A DNA stretch of 64,000 nt, from the NCBI RefSeq assembly GCF_019219065.1, contig NZ_JAHUWK010000013.1:1-64000 (forward strand), written 5' to 3'. Within the stretch, counting starts at the first letter, position 1; every line of letters begins with the position of its first letter. The translations under genes were made by a program, and so were the position numbers. The stretch comes from Duganella sp. sic0402 (GTDB lineage Bacteria; Pseudomonadota; Gammaproteobacteria; Burkholderiales; Burkholderiaceae_D). The notes under the pieces are model-generated. The model made no database searches. It was not told where the DNA came from and worked only from the letters and a program-made list of their open reading frames with translations. Below, in pieces: positions 25,095-33,096 of this stretch.

Positions 25095-25892
25095 GTGCAG
25101 GACACAGTCGACTGGTCGCGTCCCTGGTACGAATCGGTACGCGGAGCGGCCGGGCGTTTGTCGGCGGATGCGCACTTCCGCGATGAGTTCTGCGAGCAGG
25201 CCGCCGCCATGGGCCTGCGCAATCACCTGAACTTGCCGATTTCCTTTGTGCCGCAAGAAGATCTGCCGGAGGGTACCGCCTACGAGGAACACATCGGCGC
25301 CACCGGCTGCGTGCCCACGCGCGACAATTTCCACGACTTCTTTAACGGCCTGGTATGGCTGACGTTCCCGCGCATCAAAGTGCAGCTGAACGCCTTGCAG
25401 GCGGCGCAGATTGCGCAGGACGGCGTGGGCAAGTCACGCGGGCCGGCACGCGACGCCGCCACCATCTTCGACGAAAATGCTGCGCTGCTGGTGGTGCGCG
25501 ACAATGACGCCGGCCGCGCGCTGGTCGAGGCGCTGCGCGAGCATCGCTGGCAGGAGGCATTCCTGCAACGCCGCGCACAGTGGCACGAGGATGCGCAGGT
25601 CTGGCTGTTTGGCCACGCGCTGATGGAAAAGCTGGTGGCGCCGCGCAAGGCCATTACCGCGCACACGCGCATCGTGCTGGCGGACGAGGATTTCTTCGCG
25701 CTGAACCATGCGGGCCGCCGTGCGTGGATCGATGAACGGGTCGCGCGCGCGCTGGTGGAGCAGGAATTGGACACCTCGTCCTTTACGCCGATGCAGGCGC
25801 TGGGCGTGCCGGGCTGGTGGCCGCAGCAGGACGAGGCGTTTTATGCCGATGCAACGGTGTTCCGGCCGAAACGCGCAAGCGCAGTAAAATAG
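25095..25892 (+). CDS. DUF3025 domain protein
   Basis: A 265-residue cytosolic protein with the conserved core of the DUF3025 family (LPISFVPQEDLPEGTAYEEH, then PTRDNFHDFFNGLVWLTFPR). The family's function is not known. The start is a GTG three bases after the pyrC stop; the pair is often linked in betaproteobacteria. High aromatic and acidic content and no membrane segment are visible. Confidence 0.85.
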   Translation: MQDTVDWSRPWYESVRGAAGRLSADAHFRDEFCEQAAAMGLRNHLNLPISFVPQEDLPEGTAYEEHIGATGCVPTRDNFHDFFNGLVWLTFPRIKVQLNALQAAQIAQDGVGKSRGPARDAATIFDENAALLVVRDNDAGRALVEALREHRWQEAFLQRRAQWHEDAQVWLFGHALMEKLVAPRKAITAHTRIVLADEDFFALNHAGRRAWIDERVARALVEQELDTSSFTPMQALGVPGWWPQQDEAFYADATVFRPKRASAVK

Positions 25893-25941
25893 ATTTCCGA
25901 CATCAACTAACACGCCGCCGATGCGGCAGAAAGAGCACGCC

Positions 25942-26937
25942 ATGACGCAGGTAATTCGCTGGGGTATTCTGGGCACGGGCAAAATCGCCAAGGCTTTCGC
26001 CACGGCCTTGCGTGACACGCCTGATGCAAAACTGGCCGCCGTTGCTTCGCGCACTGTAGATAGCGCTACCAAATTTGGCCAGGAATATGGCGCCGCGCGT
26101 TTCCACGGCAGCTACCAGGCGCTGGCGGATGATCCCGAGGTGGATGTCATCTACATCGGCACGCCGCATCCGATGCACCACGAGAACGCGCTGATGTGCC
26201 TGCACGGCGGCAAGGCGGTGCTGGTGGAGAAATCGTTCACCATGAACCGCCGCCAGGCCGAGGACATCATCAATCTGGCGCGGGCCAGGAACTTGTTTGT
26301 CATGGAGGCGATGTGGACCCGCTTCATGCCGGCCATCGTGGAAGCCAAGCGTGTGGTCGATAGCGGCGAGATCGGCAAGCCCGCCCACGTCAGCGCTGAT
26401 TTCGGCTTTACTGCGGAAGTCGGTCCCGAACATCGTCTGTTCGCGCCGGAGCTGGGCGGCGGCGCGCTGCTGGATCTGGGCATTTATCCGCTGTCGATGT
26501 CATCCTTCTTCCTGGGGGCGGTCACCGGCGTGAAAGCGCAGGCGGAGATGACCGCCACCGGCGTCGACATGCAGACCGCGTTTACCCTCAAGCACGAAGG
26601 CGGCGGCGTGTCTTCATGCGCGTGCAGCCTGCGTTCACGCACGCCGACCGAGCTGACCATCTCCGGCACCAAGGGCTTTGTGCGCCTGCATGACCGTTTC
26701 CACAACGCCGACAGCTTCACCGTGACGCTGGTGGATGGTGCTTCGCGCAGCGAACGCGTGGTGACGCTACCGAAAAGCGGCAACGGCTACACGCACGAGG
26801 CGCAGGAAGTAGGCCGCTGCATCCGCGCCGGCCTGATCGAAAGCCCGGTGATGCCGCACGCCGAGACGCTGTCCATCATGGGCACGCTGGACGAGATCCG
26901 CGCGCAGATCGGCCTGCGCTACCCGGCCGACGCTTAA
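25942..26937 (+). CDS. Gfo/Idh/MocA-family oxidoreductase
   Basis: A 331-residue NAD(P)-dependent oxidoreductase. The N-terminal Rossmann fold starts IRWGILGTGKIAKAFATAL. The EK motif appears as VLVEKSFTMN with the catalytic Lys, and the C-terminal half forms the alpha/beta substrate domain (GGGALLDLGIYPL). Substrates in this family are sugars, inositols or trans-dihydrodiols; the closest general pattern is the dihydrodiol/glucose-6-phosphate dehydrogenase-like subgroup. The ATG at 25942 is chosen because it places the Rossmann strand at the N-terminus; an ATG 21 bases earlier is possible. Confidence 0.88.
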   Translation: MTQVIRWGILGTGKIAKAFATALRDTPDAKLAAVASRTVDSATKFGQEYGAARFHGSYQALADDPEVDVIYIGTPHPMHHENALMCLHGGKAVLVEKSFTMNRRQAEDIINLARARNLFVMEAMWTRFMPAIVEAKRVVDSGEIGKPAHVSADFGFTAEVGPEHRLFAPELGGGALLDLGIYPLSMSSFFLGAVTGVKAQAEMTATGVDMQTAFTLKHEGGGVSSCACSLRSRTPTELTISGTKGFVRLHDRFHNADSFTVTLVDGASRSERVVTLPKSGNGYTHEAQEVGRCIRAGLIESPVMPHAETLSIMGTLDEIRAQIGLRYPADA

Positions 26938-26962
26938 GCAAGGTCGGCGCGAACTGGTTACA

Positions 26963-26992
26963 ATCCCCGGATATGATTTTAATAACGGGGAT
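26963..26992 (+). promoter_or_regulatory. Leader hairpin overlapping the MFS gene ribosome-binding site
   Basis: ATCCCCG (26963-26969) is perfectly complementary to CGGGGAT (26986-26992), with 16 bases between. The right arm is the only purine-rich Shine-Dalgarno-like stretch before the ATG at 26999, so folding would mask it. It may control translation of the transporter or be an operator. Confidence 0.5.
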
Positions 26993-26998
26993 AACACC

Positions 26999-28210
26999 AT
27001 GTTCGTCGCACACCGCGCACCAACACTCAAAACCGTGCTGCTGGCCACCGGCGTCGTACTGACGCTGGCGATGGGCGTGCGGCACGGCTTCGGCTTCTGG
27101 ATGCAGCCGATCTCTCAAGCCAACGGCTGGACGCGCGAGACTTACTCGCTGGCGCAGGCCATGCAGAATCTGATGTGGGGCGCGTTCGGCCCGTTCGCCG
27201 GCATGGCGGCGGACCGCTTCGGCACCATGCGCGTGGTGCTGGTCGGCGCGGTCTGCTATGCCGCCGGCCTGGTGTGGATGGCGATGGTGACGCAGCCGAC
27301 GCTATTCGTGCTGGGCACCGGCGTGCTGGTGGGGCTGGGCCTGGCGTGCACCGCGTTTGGCGCGGTCAGCGGCATCATCGGCCGCGTGGCGCCTGCGGAC
27401 AAACGCTCGTGGGCGTTTGGGATTTCCGGCGCGGCCAGTTCCTTCGGCCAGTTCATGATGATGCCGGTCGAGCAGCAACTGATTTCCGCAGTCGGCTGGC
27501 AGAATGCCTTCTACATCCTGGGCGCCTTGATTGTGCTGCTGATGGTGCCCATGGCCTTCTACCTGCGCGAGCCGGCGGTGACGCATGCGCAGGGCCCGCA
27601 GCAAAGCATCCGCGAGGCGGCCAGCGAGGCGCTGGGCAACCGCTCTTTCCTGTTCCTGGTGGCGGGCTATTTTGTGTGCGGTTTCCAGGTGGTGTTCATC
27701 GGCGTGCACCTGCCGGCCTATCTGAAGGACAAGGGGATCGGTGATCCGGGCGTGGCGGTGATGGCGCTGGCGCTGATAGGCTTGTTCAATATCTTCGGCT
27801 CCTATTATGCGGGCAAGCTGGGCGGGCGCTTCCCCAAGCGCTATCTGCTGTCGACGATTTACTTTGCGCGTTCGGTGGTGATCACGCTGTTCCTGCTGGC
27901 GCCGTTGATGCCGCTGTCGGTGTATCTGTTTGCGGCGGCGATGGGCGTGCTGTGGCTGTCCACGGTGCCGCTCACCAATGGCATCATTGCCGGCGTGTTT
28001 GGCGTCAAGCATATGTCGATGCTGGCGGGGATGGTGTTCTTCTCGCACCAGCTGGGCAGCTTCCTGGGTGTGTGGCTGGGCGGCTATTTGTATTCGAGCA
28101 CCGGCAGCTATGACATCGTGTGGGGGATTGCGATTGCGCTGGGTGTGATGGCGGGCGTGATCAACCTGCCGATCAGCGAGCGCCCGCTGGTGCGCGCGCA
28201 GGCGGCGTGA
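26999..28210 (+). CDS. MFS transporter
   Basis: A 403-residue 12-helix carrier of the major facilitator superfamily. It has the loop 2-3 signature GMAADRFGTMRVVLVGA and the N-terminal half ends with the cytosolic loop around YLREPAVTHAQ. The sequence resembles the monocarboxylate/oxalate-formate-like branch (SYYAGKLGGRFPKRYLL), but no substrate can be assigned. A leader hairpin overlaps its ribosome-binding site. A 38-residue membrane protein starts at its stop codon. Confidence 0.88.
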   Translation: MFVAHRAPTLKTVLLATGVVLTLAMGVRHGFGFWMQPISQANGWTRETYSLAQAMQNLMWGAFGPFAGMAADRFGTMRVVLVGAVCYAAGLVWMAMVTQPTLFVLGTGVLVGLGLACTAFGAVSGIIGRVAPADKRSWAFGISGAASSFGQFMMMPVEQQLISAVGWQNAFYILGALIVLLMVPMAFYLREPAVTHAQGPQQSIREAASEALGNRSFLFLVAGYFVCGFQVVFIGVHLPAYLKDKGIGDPGVAVMALALIGLFNIFGSYYAGKLGGRFPKRYLLSTIYFARSVVITLFLLAPLMPLSVYLFAAAMGVLWLSTVPLTNGIIAGVFGVKHMSMLAGMVFFSHQLGSFLGVWLGGYLYSSTGSYDIVWGIAIALGVMAGVINLPISERPLVRAQAA

Positions 28211-28326
28211 TGAAAACCTGGCTGCTACGCGCCGCCTTCGCCATCGTGCTGGCGCTGGTGTTCGCGGCTTACCTTCAGCCAGACTTTGTGGTGGACCTTG
28301 CCAACCGCATTTACCTCTGCTTTTAG
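28210..28326 (+). CDS. Small single-pass membrane protein, 38 residues
   Basis: The ATG overlaps the MFS stop (TGATG), which favours coupled translation. Residues ~4-22 (WLLRAAFAIVLALVFAAYL) form one hydrophobic helix, followed by a short polar tail ending LCF. It could be a small transporter-associated protein or just a conserved hypothetical. Its stop overlaps the recG stop on the other strand by four bases. Confidence 0.6.
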   Translation: MKTWLLRAAFAIVLALVFAAYLQPDFVVDLANRIYLCF

Positions 28327-30389
28327 ACTTTGAGGAATTCTTCGCGGCCGCCGAGCCAGCGGGCCAGGTGGGCTTCGACGGTGGCGGCTTTTTCCGGGCT
28401 GTTGGCGTGCAGCAGGTCGTGGGCGACGTCGCGCGCCTGATCGACCAGCCAGCTATCGGTTTCCAGATCCGCGAAGCGCAGCATGGCCTGGCCGGACTGG
28501 CGCGCGCCGAGGAATTCGCCGGGGCCGCGTATCTCCAGATCGCGGCGGGCGATTTCGAAGCCGTCGGTGGTTTCGCGCATCGTCATCAGGCGCTGCTTGG
28601 CGATCTGGCCCAGCGGGCTTTGGTACAGCAGCAGGCATACCGACGCCGCCGAACCCCGTCCCACGCGGCCGCGTAGCTGGTGCAGCTGCGACAGGCCGAA
28701 GCGCTCGGCATGTTCGATTACCATCAGCGAAGCATTCGGCACGTCGACGCCGACTTCAATCACCGTGGTCGCCACCAGCACCTGCATCTGGTTGGCGATG
28801 AAGGCGTCCATCACTTCCTGCTTTTCCGCCGGCTTTAAGCGGCCGTGCACCAGGCCGATGTTCAGGTCGGGCAGGGCTTCGGCCAGCAGCGCGTGGGTGT
28901 CGGTGGCGGTTTGCAGTTGCAGCGCTTCCGATTCTTCAATCAGTGGGCAGACCCAGTACACCTGGCGGCCTTCCTGCGCGGCCGCGTGCACCCGTTCGAT
29001 CACTTCGTCGCGGCGGTTCTGGTCGATGGTGCGGGTGACAATCGGGCTGCGGCCCGGCGGCAATTCGTCGATCACCGATACTTCCAGGTCGGCGTAGTAA
29101 GTCATCGCCAGCGTGCGCGGGATCGGCGTGGCCGACATCATCAACTGGTGCGGCACCGCGCCTTCGGCACCCTTGTTACGCAGCAGCAGGCGCTGGCCGA
29201 CGCCGAAGCGGTGCTGTTCGTCGACGATCACCAGTCCGAGATTCTCGAACGTCACCACCTCCTGCAGCAGCGCGTGCGTGCCGACCACCAGCCGCGCTTC
29301 GCCGGATTCGATCATGTCGTACGAGGCTTGCTTGTCCTTTTTCTTCTGGCTGCCGCTGAGCCACGCGACCTTGACGCCCAGAGGGGCCATCCACGCGGCG
29401 ATTTTGCGGAAGTGCTGTTCGGCCAGGATTTCGGTCGGCGCCATCAGCGCGGCCTGATAGCCGCTGTCGATGGCTTGCGCGGCGGCCAGCGCGGACACGA
29501 CGGTCTTGCCGCTGCCCACATCCCCTTGCAGCAGGCGCTGCATCGGGAAGGGCTGGCGCAGGTCGGCGCGGATTTCGTTCAGCACTTTCTGCTGCGCCCC
29601 GGTCAGCTTGAACGGCAGGCCGGCCTGGAAGCGTTCCGACAGCGAGCCGATTACCTTCAGCGCCGGCGAACCTTTCAGGCGGCGCGCGCGCTGGGCGCGT
29701 TTCAGCGACAGCTGCTGCGCCAGCAGCTCGTCAAACTTGACCCGCGTCCAGGCCGGATGCGAGCGGTCGGCCAGCGCGTGGTTGTCCACTTGCTGCGGCG
29801 GGTAGTGCAGCAGCTTCACCGCCGGCTCCAGCTCGGACAGTTGCAATTGCTTGCGGAGGTCGGCCGGCAGCGTGTCGGTCCAGTCGACCCGCTTCATGGC
29901 GTCGCCGATGGCTTTGCGCAGCACCGGCTGCGACAGGCCTTCACCGGCCGGGTAGACGGGCGTCAGCGAGGTGGGCAGCGGCGCGCCTTCGTTAACAACT
30001 TTATACGCCGGGTGCACCATCTCGGCGCCGAAGAAGCCGTGCTTCAGTTCGCCGCGCGCCCGCACCCGCGTGCCTTCGGCCAGCTGCTTGACCTGGCTGC
30101 CATAGAAATTCATGAAGCGCAGCTGCAAATCGCCGCTGCCATCGCTGATATGCACCAATAGTTGCCGTCTGGGCTTGTAGGTGATCTCGTTTTTGACGAC
30201 AACGCCCTCAACTTGGGAGGTGTCGCCGCCATGCAGCCGGGCTTCCTCGATGCTGATTACCTGGGTTTCGTCCTCGTAGCGCATGGGCAGGTGCAGCACC
30301 AGGTCCATATCGGTGTGCAAGCCCAGTTTGGCCAGTTTGGCCTCTGCGCTGACGGTTTTTTTAGCAGTTTTAGACGGTGAAACAGGCAT
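28323..30389 (-). CDS. recG: ATP-dependent DNA helicase RecG
   Basis: A 688-residue helicase that reverses stalled forks and processes recombination junctions. It has an N-terminal wedge/OB domain (residues ~50-150), then helicase motifs I LLQGDVGSGKTVVSAL, II VIVDEQHRFGVGQR, III MSATPIPRTLA, and V/VI in ATTVIEVGVDVPNA and QLRGRVGRG, the order of the family. The ATG at 30389 is near queA, which is transcribed divergently from a 70-base shared region. Confidence 0.96.
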   Translation of the reverse strand: MPVSPSKTAKKTVSAEAKLAKLGLHTDMDLVLHLPMRYEDETQVISIEEARLHGGDTSQVEGVVVKNEITYKPRRQLLVHISDGSGDLQLRFMNFYGSQVKQLAEGTRVRARGELKHGFFGAEMVHPAYKVVNEGAPLPTSLTPVYPAGEGLSQPVLRKAIGDAMKRVDWTDTLPADLRKQLQLSELEPAVKLLHYPPQQVDNHALADRSHPAWTRVKFDELLAQQLSLKRAQRARRLKGSPALKVIGSLSERFQAGLPFKLTGAQQKVLNEIRADLRQPFPMQRLLQGDVGSGKTVVSALAAAQAIDSGYQAALMAPTEILAEQHFRKIAAWMAPLGVKVAWLSGSQKKKDKQASYDMIESGEARLVVGTHALLQEVVTFENLGLVIVDEQHRFGVGQRLLLRNKGAEGAVPHQLMMSATPIPRTLAMTYYADLEVSVIDELPPGRSPIVTRTIDQNRRDEVIERVHAAAQEGRQVYWVCPLIEESEALQLQTATDTHALLAEALPDLNIGLVHGRLKPAEKQEVMDAFIANQMQVLVATTVIEVGVDVPNASLMVIEHAERFGLSQLHQLRGRVGRGSAASVCLLLYQSPLGQIAKQRLMTMRETTDGFEIARRDLEIRGPGEFLGARQSGQAMLRFADLETDSWLVDQARDVAHDLLHANSPEKAATVEAHLARWLGGREEFLKV

Positions 30390-30459
30390 ATGGCGTAAAA
30401 TAGAGGGTTGGCCGCCGATATTGTAAGGCCTACCGTATTTTTGTTAACAGAGTCCGCAA

Positions 30460-31485
30460 ATGTATTCGCTTTCCGATTTCGATTTTAACTTGCCGCAAGA
30501 GCGTATTGCGCAATTCCCGCTGCCAGACCGCAGTGCCTCCCGTCTGCTGCACCTGGACGGCGAGCAGATTATCGACCGCCAGTTCGCCGATATCGTCGAA
30601 CTGCTGCAAGCCGGTGACCTGCTGGTGATGAACAATACCCGTGTGCTGAAGGCGCGCTTCTTCGGCATGAAGGAAAGCGGCGGCAAGGTCGAGGCGCTGG
30701 TCGAGCGCGTGCTGGATAACCGCACCGTGCTGGCACAGGTGCGCGCTTCGCGTTCGCCGCTGGCGGGCACCAAGCTGCGCCTGGCCGATGCATTCGACGT
30801 GACGGTCGGCGAGCGTGCCGGCGAGTTCTTCACGCTGCATTTCGACGCCGACGTGTTCGACCTGATCGAAGCGCATGGCCGTCTGCCGCTGCCGCCATAT
30901 ATCGAGCACGACGCCGACTCGTTCGATGAAACCCGTTACCAGACCGTGTTCAACAAGGTGCCGGGCGCGGTTGCCGCGCCGACTGCCGGCCTGCACTTTG
31001 ATGAGGCGCTGCTGGAGAAGCTGAAGGCCAAGGGCGTCAACTTCGCCTATGTCACGCTGCACGTCGGGGCCGGCACCTTCCAGCCGGTGCGCCATGAGAA
31101 CCTGGCCGATCACCAGATGCACACCGAGTGGTACACCATGCCGCAGGAAACCGTGGATGCGGTACGCGCCGCGCGTTCCGCCGGCCGTGATGTAGTGGCC
31201 GTCGGCACGACCTCGCTGCGCGCGCTGGAGTCGGCCTCGCAAAGCGGCCAGCTGGAAGCGGGCAGCGCAGATACGGCGCTGTTCATCACACCGGGCTATA
31301 GATTCAAGACGGTGACGCGGCTGATTACCAATTTCCACCTGCCCAAGTCGACGCTGCTGATGCTGGTGTCGGCCTTCGCCGGTTTTGAAGAGATCCGCAA
31401 GGCCTATGCCCACGCGATCGCGAATGAATACCGCTTCTTCAGCTATGGCGACGCCATGCTGCTGACGACGCAGAACAAGGAATAA
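30460..31485 (+). CDS. queA: S-adenosylmethionine:tRNA ribosyltransferase-isomerase
   Basis: A 341-residue cytosolic enzyme that transfers the ribosyl moiety of SAM to preQ1-tRNA to make epoxyqueuosine. The family start (SDFDFNLPQERIAQFPLPDR), the APTAGLHFDEALL region and VTLHVGAGTFQPVR are present, and length is standard. It heads the queA-tgt-yajC-secD-secF block. The tgt gene begins three bases after its stop. Confidence 0.97.
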   Translation: MYSLSDFDFNLPQERIAQFPLPDRSASRLLHLDGEQIIDRQFADIVELLQAGDLLVMNNTRVLKARFFGMKESGGKVEALVERVLDNRTVLAQVRASRSPLAGTKLRLADAFDVTVGERAGEFFTLHFDADVFDLIEAHGRLPLPPYIEHDADSFDETRYQTVFNKVPGAVAAPTAGLHFDEALLEKLKAKGVNFAYVTLHVGAGTFQPVRHENLADHQMHTEWYTMPQETVDAVRAARSAGRDVVAVGTTSLRALESASQSGQLEAGSADTALFITPGYRFKTVTRLITNFHLPKSTLLMLVSAFAGFEEIRKAYAHAIANEYRFFSYGDAMLLTTQNKE

Positions 31486-31488
31486 GCA

Positions 31489-32628
31489 ATGCTGGAATTT
31501 ACATTACATAAAACCGATACCACCGGCGTGACCAAGGCCCGCCGTGGCGAGGTCAAGCTGAACCATGGCGTGGTGCAAACGCCGATCTTCATGCCAGTCG
31601 GCACCTACGGCTCGGTGAAGGCGATGTCGCCGCTGGAACTGAAGGAAATCAACGCCCAGATCATCCTGGGGAACACCTTCCACCTGTGGCTGCGTCCGGG
31701 CAATGACGTGATGGCCAAGTTCGGCGGCCTGCATGACTTCATGGCCTGGGACAAGCCTATCCTGACCGACTCCGGCGGTTTCCAGGTGTTTTCGCTGGGT
31801 GCGATGCGCAAGATTACCGAAGAGGGCGTGCACTTCAATTCGCCGATCAATGGCGACAAGCTGTTCCTGTCGCCGGAAGTGTCGATGCAGATCCAGCGTG
31901 TGCTGAACTCGGACATCGTGATGCAGTTCGATGAATGCACACCGTATGAAATCAACAACCGCCCGGCCACGCTGGACGAGGCGGCCAAGTCGATGCGCAT
32001 GTCGCTGCGCTGGGCGCAGCGCTCGCATGACGAATTCCACCGTGGCGGGAACCCGAACGCGCTGTTCGGCATCGTCCAGGGGGGCATGTTCGAGAACCTG
32101 CGCGATGAATCGCTGGCCGGCCTGGAAGAAATCGACTTCCCCGGTCTGGCCATCGGCGGCCTGTCGGTCGGCGAGCCGAAAGAAGACATGATGCGTATTT
32201 TGCAACACGTCGGCCCGAAACTGCCGGCCAACAAGCCGCACTACCTGATGGGCGTCGGCACGCCGGAAGACCTGGTGCAAGGCGTTTCCCACGGTGTCGA
32301 TATGTTCGACTGTGTGATGCCGACCCGGAATGCCCGCAACGGCTGGATCTTCACCCGCTACGGCGACATCAAGATCAAGAACGCGCGTTACAAGGATGAC
32401 AAGGAACCGTACGACAGCACCTGCTCGTGCTACGCCTGCAAGAACTTCTCGCGCGCCTATCTGCACCACCTGAACCGCACCCAGGAAATCCTCGGCGCGC
32501 GCCTGAATACCATTCACAATCTGCACTACTACCTGGACATCATGCAGCAGATGCGCGACGCCCTGGACGCAGACCGTTTCCCGGCCTGGGTACAGCAATT
32601 CCATGCGGATCGCGCGCGCGGGGTCTAA
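31489..32628 (+). CDS. tgt: tRNA-guanine transglycosylase
   Basis: A 379-residue enzyme that swaps guanine 34 for preQ1 in tRNAs with GUN anticodons. Seen: TDSGGFQVFSLG with the catalytic Asp, the nucleophile Asp in MFDCVMPTRNARNG, the recognition segment GIVQGGMFENLR, and the zinc site C-x-C-x2-C in CSCYACKNF with a later His. AAGGA precedes the ATG. A terminator-like hairpin follows, so part of the transcript may end before yajC. Confidence 0.97.
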   Translation: MLEFTLHKTDTTGVTKARRGEVKLNHGVVQTPIFMPVGTYGSVKAMSPLELKEINAQIILGNTFHLWLRPGNDVMAKFGGLHDFMAWDKPILTDSGGFQVFSLGAMRKITEEGVHFNSPINGDKLFLSPEVSMQIQRVLNSDIVMQFDECTPYEINNRPATLDEAAKSMRMSLRWAQRSHDEFHRGGNPNALFGIVQGGMFENLRDESLAGLEEIDFPGLAIGGLSVGEPKEDMMRILQHVGPKLPANKPHYLMGVGTPEDLVQGVSHGVDMFDCVMPTRNARNGWIFTRYGDIKIKNARYKDDKEPYDSTCSCYACKNFSRAYLHHLNRTQEILGARLNTIHNLHYYLDIMQQMRDALDADRFPAWVQQFHADRARGV

Positions 32629-32649
32629 AAGTCCTGCACGCCTTCCGGC

Positions 32650-32676
32650 CAGTGCTAGAATACAGCGCTGTTTTTT
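32650..32676 (+). terminator. Intrinsic terminator/attenuator between tgt and yajC
   Basis: CAGTGCT (32650-32656) pairs with AGCGCTG (32664-32670, one G-U pair) over a seven-base loop, followed by six T's. It lies 22 bases after the tgt stop and would separate queuosine genes from the Sec genes, at least partly. Confidence 0.75.
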
Positions 32677-32701
32677 CAAACTATAGATATCGGAGTCACC
32701 A

Positions 32702-33037
32702 GTGTCCTTCTTCATTTCCAACGCTTACGCCCAATCCACCACCGACGTGCTGGGCTCGACCGGCTTCCTGGGCCAGTATGGTTTCCTGATTCTGATGTTC
32801 GTGGCCATGTACTTCCTGATGATTCGTCCTCAGCAGAAGCGTGCCAAGGAACAGAAGGCCATGATGGAAGCACTGACCAAGGGCGCGGAAGTCGTTACCG
32901 CCGGCGGCGTGCTGGGCAAGATCATCAAGATCTCCGACGCTTACGTGACCCTGGAAATCTCCAGCGGCGCGGAACTGGTGGTGCAAAAGAACTCGATCAC
33001 CACGGTGCTGCCGAACGGCACGCTGAAAAGCCTGTAA
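32702..33037 (+). CDS. yajC: Preprotein translocase subunit YajC
   Basis: A 111-residue inner membrane protein of the holo-translocon with SecD and SecF. One membrane helix (residues ~20-40, FLILMFVAMYFLMI) is followed by the diagnostic RPQQKRAKEQKAM and the small cytosolic domain. The start is GTG with GGAG nine bases upstream. Confidence 0.95.
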   Translation: MSFFISNAYAQSTTDVLGSTGFLGQYGFLILMFVAMYFLMIRPQQKRAKEQKAMMEALTKGAEVVTAGGVLGKIIKISDAYVTLEISSGAELVVQKNSITTVLPNGTLKSL

Positions 33038-33045
33038 TTCTCATG

Positions 33046-33069
33046 GGCCCGCGCATGCGCGGGCCTTTT
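33046..33069 (+). terminator. Perfect palindrome with T-run between yajC and secD (weak terminator/attenuator)
   Basis: GGCCCGCGCATGCGCGGGCC is a perfect 20-base palindrome (33046-33065) followed by four T's, eight bases after yajC. A hairpin with a minimal loop may reduce read-through into secD and adjust subunit ratios. Confidence 0.55.
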
Positions 33070-33096
33070 GACGTCTACATTGAACGTTAGAGCTAT

